Positions 22,738-25,831 of a stretch of 25,831 nt of DNA are shown here, piece after piece. Source of the DNA: an uncultured Cloacibacillus sp. (GTDB taxonomy: Bacteria; Synergistota; Synergistia; Synergistales; Synergistaceae); contig URAG01000032.1 of NCBI GenBank assembly GCA_900545755.1, forward strand, positions 1 to 25,831, given 5' to 3'. Position numbers and translations under genes: made by a program. Under the pieces are notes generated by a model, which did not search any database, was not told the origin of the DNA, and saw only the letters and a list, made by a program, of their open reading frames with translations. Every line of letters starts with the position of its first letter. Within the stretch, counting starts at the first letter, position 1.

Positions 22738-23922
22738 CTACACTCTGATTATGAACGCTTCGCTCTCGCCGACTCCGCCGCATATGGTGCAGAGTCCGTA
22801 GCCGCCGCCGCGGCGCTGGAGTTCGTAAGCCATCGTCATAACGAGGCGTCCGCCGGTGGCTCCGGTCGGATGTCCTATCGCTATCGCTCCGCCGTTGATG
22901 TTGGTCTTCGCGCGGATGGCTTCAACCTTGGCCGGGTCGTTGTCGCCGAGGAGTATCGTCGATGCGAGCGGCATGACAGCGAAGGCTTCGTTGATTTCAA
23001 TGACGTCCATCTGGTCGATGGTCATTCCGGCTTTGGCGAGAGCCTTCTGTGCGGCGAAGGCGGGGATGGTCGCGATGTATTTCGGGTGTCCAGAGGCCTG
23101 CGCGTGGGCGACTATCGTCGCAAGCGGCTTGACGCCGCGGCGCTTGGCTTCGCTCTCAGCCATGAGGACGAGGGCGCTCGCCCCGGTGTTGAGTCCAGGG
23201 GCATTGCCAGCGGTTACGGTCGGGCTTCCGTTGACGGTCTTAAGCTTCGCGAGCCCTTCAAGCGTCGTGTCGGGGCGCGGCTGCTGGTCGTCGGTGATGA
23301 CGACGTCGCCCTTCTTGGTCTGGATGGTGTAGGGCTTTATTTCATCCTTGAACTTGCCGGCCTTGAAAGCCTCCTGGTAGTACATCTGGCTGCGGTAGGC
23401 CCACTCGTCCTGCATTTCACGGGTGATTCCGTACTGGAGCCCGACTTCACCGGCCTGCTTCGCGCGCGGCTCGCCGGTGTAGGGGCAGGATACTACCATG
23501 ATGTCTTTGAGGACGACGTCGCCCATGCGCTTGCCCCAGCGGAGGTCTTCAAGGAAGTAGGGGACGTTGCTCATGTTCTCGGAGCCACCGCCGACGGTGA
23601 CCTTCGCCTCGCCGAGTTCGATGGCGCGCTTCGCCATCGCTATAGCGACCATCGAGGAGCAGCATGCACGGTCTACCGTGGTCGAGTTAGCCTCAGGCGG
23701 CATGCCGGAAGCGAGGGAGATCTGGCGCGCTATCGAACGGTTCGCCGTCGGCATGTTGATGCCTATGTAGGTCTCCTCAACGTCTGCGGGATCTACCGCG
23801 GCGCGCTCCATAGCCTCTTTGACTACGAAGGAGCCGAGCTTTACTGTGTTTTCGCCTTTCATTACTCCGCCGAATTTATCGAACGGGGTGCGGACTGCGG
23901 ATACGATGACTACGTTTTCCAT
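22738..23922 (-). CDS. Thiolase (acetyl-CoA C-acyltransferase family)
   Basis: A 394-residue degradative/biosynthetic thiolase. The N-terminus VVIVSAVRTPFDKFGG is standard. The nucleophile Cys lies in VDRACCSSMVAI (C87), where most homologues read NRLCGSGLQA, so a second Cys replaces Gly. INEAF, GHPTGATGGR (H351) and TICGG (C381) supply the other active-site residues. The ATG at 23922 is chosen over a TTG two codons upstream because GGGG is nine bases before it. It should cleave a beta-ketoacyl-CoA to acetyl-CoA and a shortened acyl-CoA, or work in reverse. It sits between a class III CoA-transferase and a ring-opening-type crotonase, which points to a catabolic role. Confidence 0.93.
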   Translation of the reverse strand: MENVVIVSAVRTPFDKFGGVMKGENTVKLGSFVVKEAMERAAVDPADVEETYIGINMPTANRSIARQISLASGMPPEANSTTVDRACCSSMVAIAMAKRAIELGEAKVTVGGGSENMSNVPYFLEDLRWGKRMGDVVLKDIMVVSCPYTGEPRAKQAGEVGLQYGITREMQDEWAYRSQMYYQEAFKAGKFKDEIKPYTIQTKKGDVVITDDQQPRPDTTLEGLAKLKTVNGSPTVTAGNAPGLNTGASALVLMAESEAKRRGVKPLATIVAHAQASGHPKYIATIPAFAAQKALAKAGMTIDQMDVIEINEAFAVMPLASTILLGDNDPAKVEAIRAKTNINGGAIAIGHPTGATGGRLVMTMAYELQRRGGGYGLCTICGGVGESEAFIIRV

Positions 23923-23955
23923 TTTCAATATCCCCTTTTGTATATAAAGCTTCGG

Positions 23956-25164
23956 TTATATGGCTTTCTTGTCGTGGAGCTCTTTTATCTTTTCGTCGCT
24001 GTAGCCGATTTTCTTGAGGACCTCGTCAGTGTCCGCGCCGAGGTTCGGAAGCGGCCTGTATGTCGGCTCGTGCTCTTCCATCTTTATCGGGCAGCCAACC
24101 ATCGAGATCTTGCCGATGATCGGGTCAGGCAGCGTGACTATCATCTCGCGCTTCTTGGTGTGCTCGTCGTGCGCGACGTCCTCGGAGTTCTGTACCGGGC
24201 CGCAGGGAAGTCCCTGAGCCATGAATATCTCGCAGGCCTCGACCTTCGTCTTGTCAGCAAGCCATTCGTTGATTATCGGACGGATGAGCGTCTCCATGTA
24301 CTTGCCGCGTCCCGGACCGGACTGAATCTCGGGGTTCTCAAGCAGTTCGAGATGTCCGATGGCGGTAAGGAACTTCTTCCACATAGACTCAGTCGGAACG
24401 ATGATTGCGACGTAGCCGTCCTTGCACTTGAACGGTCCCCACGGGGCGATGAGTTTGTCCGGGCCTCTCGTGACGACGTTGCCGGTGAAGGCGTATACGT
24501 TATGCGAACGCTCGGCGAGCGCGACCATGCAGTCGTACATCGAGACGTCGAAGTATTCGCCCTTGCCGGTGCGGAGCTTGTTTACATAGCCGAGCATTGC
24601 GGCGTATGCGGCATAGACGCCGGTGCCGGAGTCGCCGAGAGCGAAGCCGAGCCATGTCGGCGGTCCCTGCGGGTCGCTTCCGCAGGTGTACATGAGGCCG
24701 GCCATAGCCTGAGCGATGATATCGTAAGCGAGGCGCTTCGCGTATGGGCCCTCATGTTTCTTGGAGCGTCCGAAGCCGCTTATCGCGACGTAAATGAGTC
24801 CGGGGTTGACCTCTTTGATTTTCTCATAGGTGAAGCCGAGCTTGTCCATAAGGCCGGGCTTCAGGTTCTCGATTACAATGTCGGCCTCTTTGATGAGATC
24901 CCAAAGGACAGCCTGGCCGTCCGCAGACTGCATGTCGACCGTGATGCTCTTCTTGCCGCGGTTGAAGCGCGCAAAGTAGCCGCTCTGCACTCCGCCGTCT
25001 TCGCTTTTAAGAAGCGGCGCCATCTCGCGAGCGGTATCTCCCATACCGGGACGCTCAACCTTGAGCACTTCGGCTCCCTGGTCGGCGAGCATCATGGTGC
25101 AGGTCGGCCCTGCAACCTGCTGCTCAAGACCGAGGACCTTTACTCCGTCAAGTATTCCTTTCAT
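23956..25164 (-). CDS. Class III (CaiB/BaiF) CoA-transferase
   Basis: A 402-residue family III CoA-transferase. Visible family elements are GLEQQVAGPTCTMMLADQGAEVLKVERP near the N-terminus, NRGKKSITVDM, IENLKPGLMDKLG and ISGFG. The probable catalytic Asp is D148 in LAYDIIAQAMAGLM, the position that forms the acyl-anhydride with substrate. WLGFALGDSGTGVYAAYA follows, and the smaller C-terminal domain includes PNLGADTDEVLKKIGYS. It exchanges CoA between an acyl-CoA donor and an acid, which suggests it activates the cluster's substrate. GGGAGG precedes ATG 25164, 36 bases after the B12 subunit gene. The substrate cannot be told from sequence. Confidence 0.93.
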   Translation of the reverse strand: MKGILDGVKVLGLEQQVAGPTCTMMLADQGAEVLKVERPGMGDTAREMAPLLKSEDGGVQSGYFARFNRGKKSITVDMQSADGQAVLWDLIKEADIVIENLKPGLMDKLGFTYEKIKEVNPGLIYVAISGFGRSKKHEGPYAKRLAYDIIAQAMAGLMYTCGSDPQGPPTWLGFALGDSGTGVYAAYAAMLGYVNKLRTGKGEYFDVSMYDCMVALAERSHNVYAFTGNVVTRGPDKLIAPWGPFKCKDGYVAIIVPTESMWKKFLTAIGHLELLENPEIQSGPGRGKYMETLIRPIINEWLADKTKVEACEIFMAQGLPCGPVQNSEDVAHDEHTKKREMIVTLPDPIIGKISMVGCPIKMEEHEPTYRPLPNLGADTDEVLKKIGYSDEKIKELHDKKAI

Positions 25165-25200
25165 GTAGTTTCCTCCCTTATTGCTTCTCTATTTATTTGC

Positions 25201-25653
25201 CTAGATGTTTGACGCCTTGTTCGTCATGTCCTGCGCGGCGTTCTCCGCGAGGTCTTCGGCCTTCGCCATCGCGATCTGCTCGAAGGTGAAGTCGACTACT
25301 TCGTCAAGCGGCGTTCCGGGGCCGAAGACTCCGCTTACGCCCTTTTCCATGAGCGCGGGGATGTCCTGCTGCGGGATGATGCCGCCGAGGATGAACACTG
25401 TCTTGTCCATGCCTTCTTTGGCCTTTACCTTGTCGATGACCTTCGGCATGAGCGTGTTGTGCGCGCCGGAGAGAAGGCTTACGCCGACTGCGTCGACATG
25501 TTCTTTTTCAGCGATGTCGGCTATTTCGTCCGGCGTCGCCTGAAGGCCGGTGTAGATGACTTCGGCTCCGGCCTCTTCGAATGCGCGGGCGACTACCTTC
25601 GCCCCGCGGTCGTGGCCGTCAAGTCCGGGTTTTGCTATCAAAACTTTTACCAT
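25201..25653 (-). CDS. B12-binding subunit of a split acyl-CoA mutase
   Basis: A 150-residue stand-alone cobalamin-binding domain equal to the C-terminal part of methylmalonyl-CoA mutase. LIAKPGLDGHDRGAKVVAR contains the DxHxxG signature (D12, H14, G17), whose His is the lower axial ligand of cobalt. VGVSLLSGAH and ILGGIIPQQD bind the nucleotide tail. About 25 Asp/Glu/Ala-rich residues at the C-terminus extend beyond the core. The gene follows the large subunit with its ribosome-binding AGGAGG directly after that gene's stop (TAAAGGAGG), so the two are translationally linked. Split mutases isomerise methylmalonyl-, isobutyryl-, 2-hydroxyisobutyryl- or ethylmalonyl-CoA; the small subunit cannot tell which. 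Confidence 0.95.
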   Translation of the reverse strand: MVKVLIAKPGLDGHDRGAKVVARAFEEAGAEVIYTGLQATPDEIADIAEKEHVDAVGVSLLSGAHNTLMPKVIDKVKAKEGMDKTVFILGGIIPQQDIPALMEKGVSGVFGPGTPLDEVVDFTFEQIAMAKAEDLAENAAQDMTNKASNI

Positions 25654-25669
25654 AATGACGGTTCCTCCT

Positions 25670-25831
25670 TTAGTAAATCTTCATCGGCGTATATTTGCCG
25701 TAAACTTCTTTGAGCACGCCGCAGATTTCTCCGATCGTCGCATAGGCTTCGACGGCCTCGATCATGTAGTCGCCGAGGTTCTCGTCCTTCTGCGCGGCTT
25801 CCTTTATAGCGGCGAGGGCTCTCGCCACGCG
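25670..25831 (-). CDS. Acyl-CoA mutase large subunit, C-terminal 53 residues (partial)
   Basis: The frame enters from the right edge and ends at TAA 25670-25672. The visible end, including ENLGDYMIEAVEAYATIGEI and CGVLKEVYGKY, matches the C-terminus of stand-alone methylmalonyl-CoA mutase large chains (ENLMPPLIxAVxAYATLGEICDVLRxVFG). The substrate-binding barrel lies outside the window, so substrate specificity is unknown. It is the first gene seen of the catabolic cluster in transcription order; more genes may lie beyond the edge. Confidence 0.9.
   Translation of the reverse strand, partial: RVARALAAIKEAAQKDENLGDYMIEAVEAYATIGEICGVLKEVYGKYTPMKIY

Noticed and set aside
22687..25212. An 841-codon open frame on the plus strand
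   Set aside because: It runs antisense to the thiolase, CoA-transferase and part of the B12 subunit genes, has low-complexity Arg/Val/Asp-rich content and no domain. It is a by-product of the G+C-rich codon pattern of the real genes.

Overview
The window is a G+C-rich bacterial chromosome segment, densely packed and mostly operonic. The gene content suggests an anaerobic, amino-acid- or organic-acid-fermenting bacterium, probably a member of the Synergistota (Cloacibacillus/Synergistes-like). The clues are a split B12-dependent acyl-CoA mutase, an MmdA-type carboxyltransferase, a K+-dependent membrane pyrophosphatase, and the block order pheS-pheT-(coiled coil)-zapA-cvpA-mutS2. Frequent ATA isoleucine codons in otherwise G+C-rich genes fit as well. 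The phylum call is inference; no rRNA or tRNA gene was seen. No insertion sequence, phage gene, CRISPR array or attachment site was found.

Left part (1-5840, plus strand): a thiazole salvage unit, thiM (5'-truncated by the window edge)-thiE-thiW, followed by an MFS transporter. A near-consensus sigma-70 promoter at 3199-3227 then precedes a second MFS transporter and a MATE efflux pump. The gap to the next block (5841-6105) is not empty: it carries a small minus-strand membrane ORF that meets the MATE stop codon tail to tail.

Middle part (6106-19000, minus strand, transcribed right to left): hppA, then the translation block infC-rpmI-rplT behind its own promoter and a structured leader ending in an intrinsic terminator, then ktrB-ktrA (K+ uptake), pheS-pheT, a ZapB-like coiled-coil gene, zapA, cvpA and mutS2. 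infC appears to start at an AUA codon that overlaps the stop of a two-codon AUG-CCA-UAG frame placed at the same Shine-Dalgarno sequence.

Right part (19126-25831, minus strand): an acyl-CoA catabolic cluster. In transcription order it holds the end of a methylmalonyl-CoA-mutase-type large subunit, a separate B12-binding subunit, a class III CoA-transferase, a thiolase, a MenB/BadI-like crotonase, an ACMSD-type amidohydrolase and, after a terminator, an MmdA/PccB-type carboxyltransferase. The mix of a retro-Dieckmann-type crotonase, an amidohydrolase, a thiolase and a B12 mutase is not a standard propionate or amino-acid operon. It suggests an uncharacterised anaerobic route, possibly opening a cyclic beta-keto acid and feeding the products to acetyl-CoA and methylmalonyl-CoA. 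Methylmalonyl-CoA decarboxylation and PPi hydrolysis by HppA could both add to an ion gradient. The biochemical assignment of this cluster is a hypothesis; the individual protein families are well supported.
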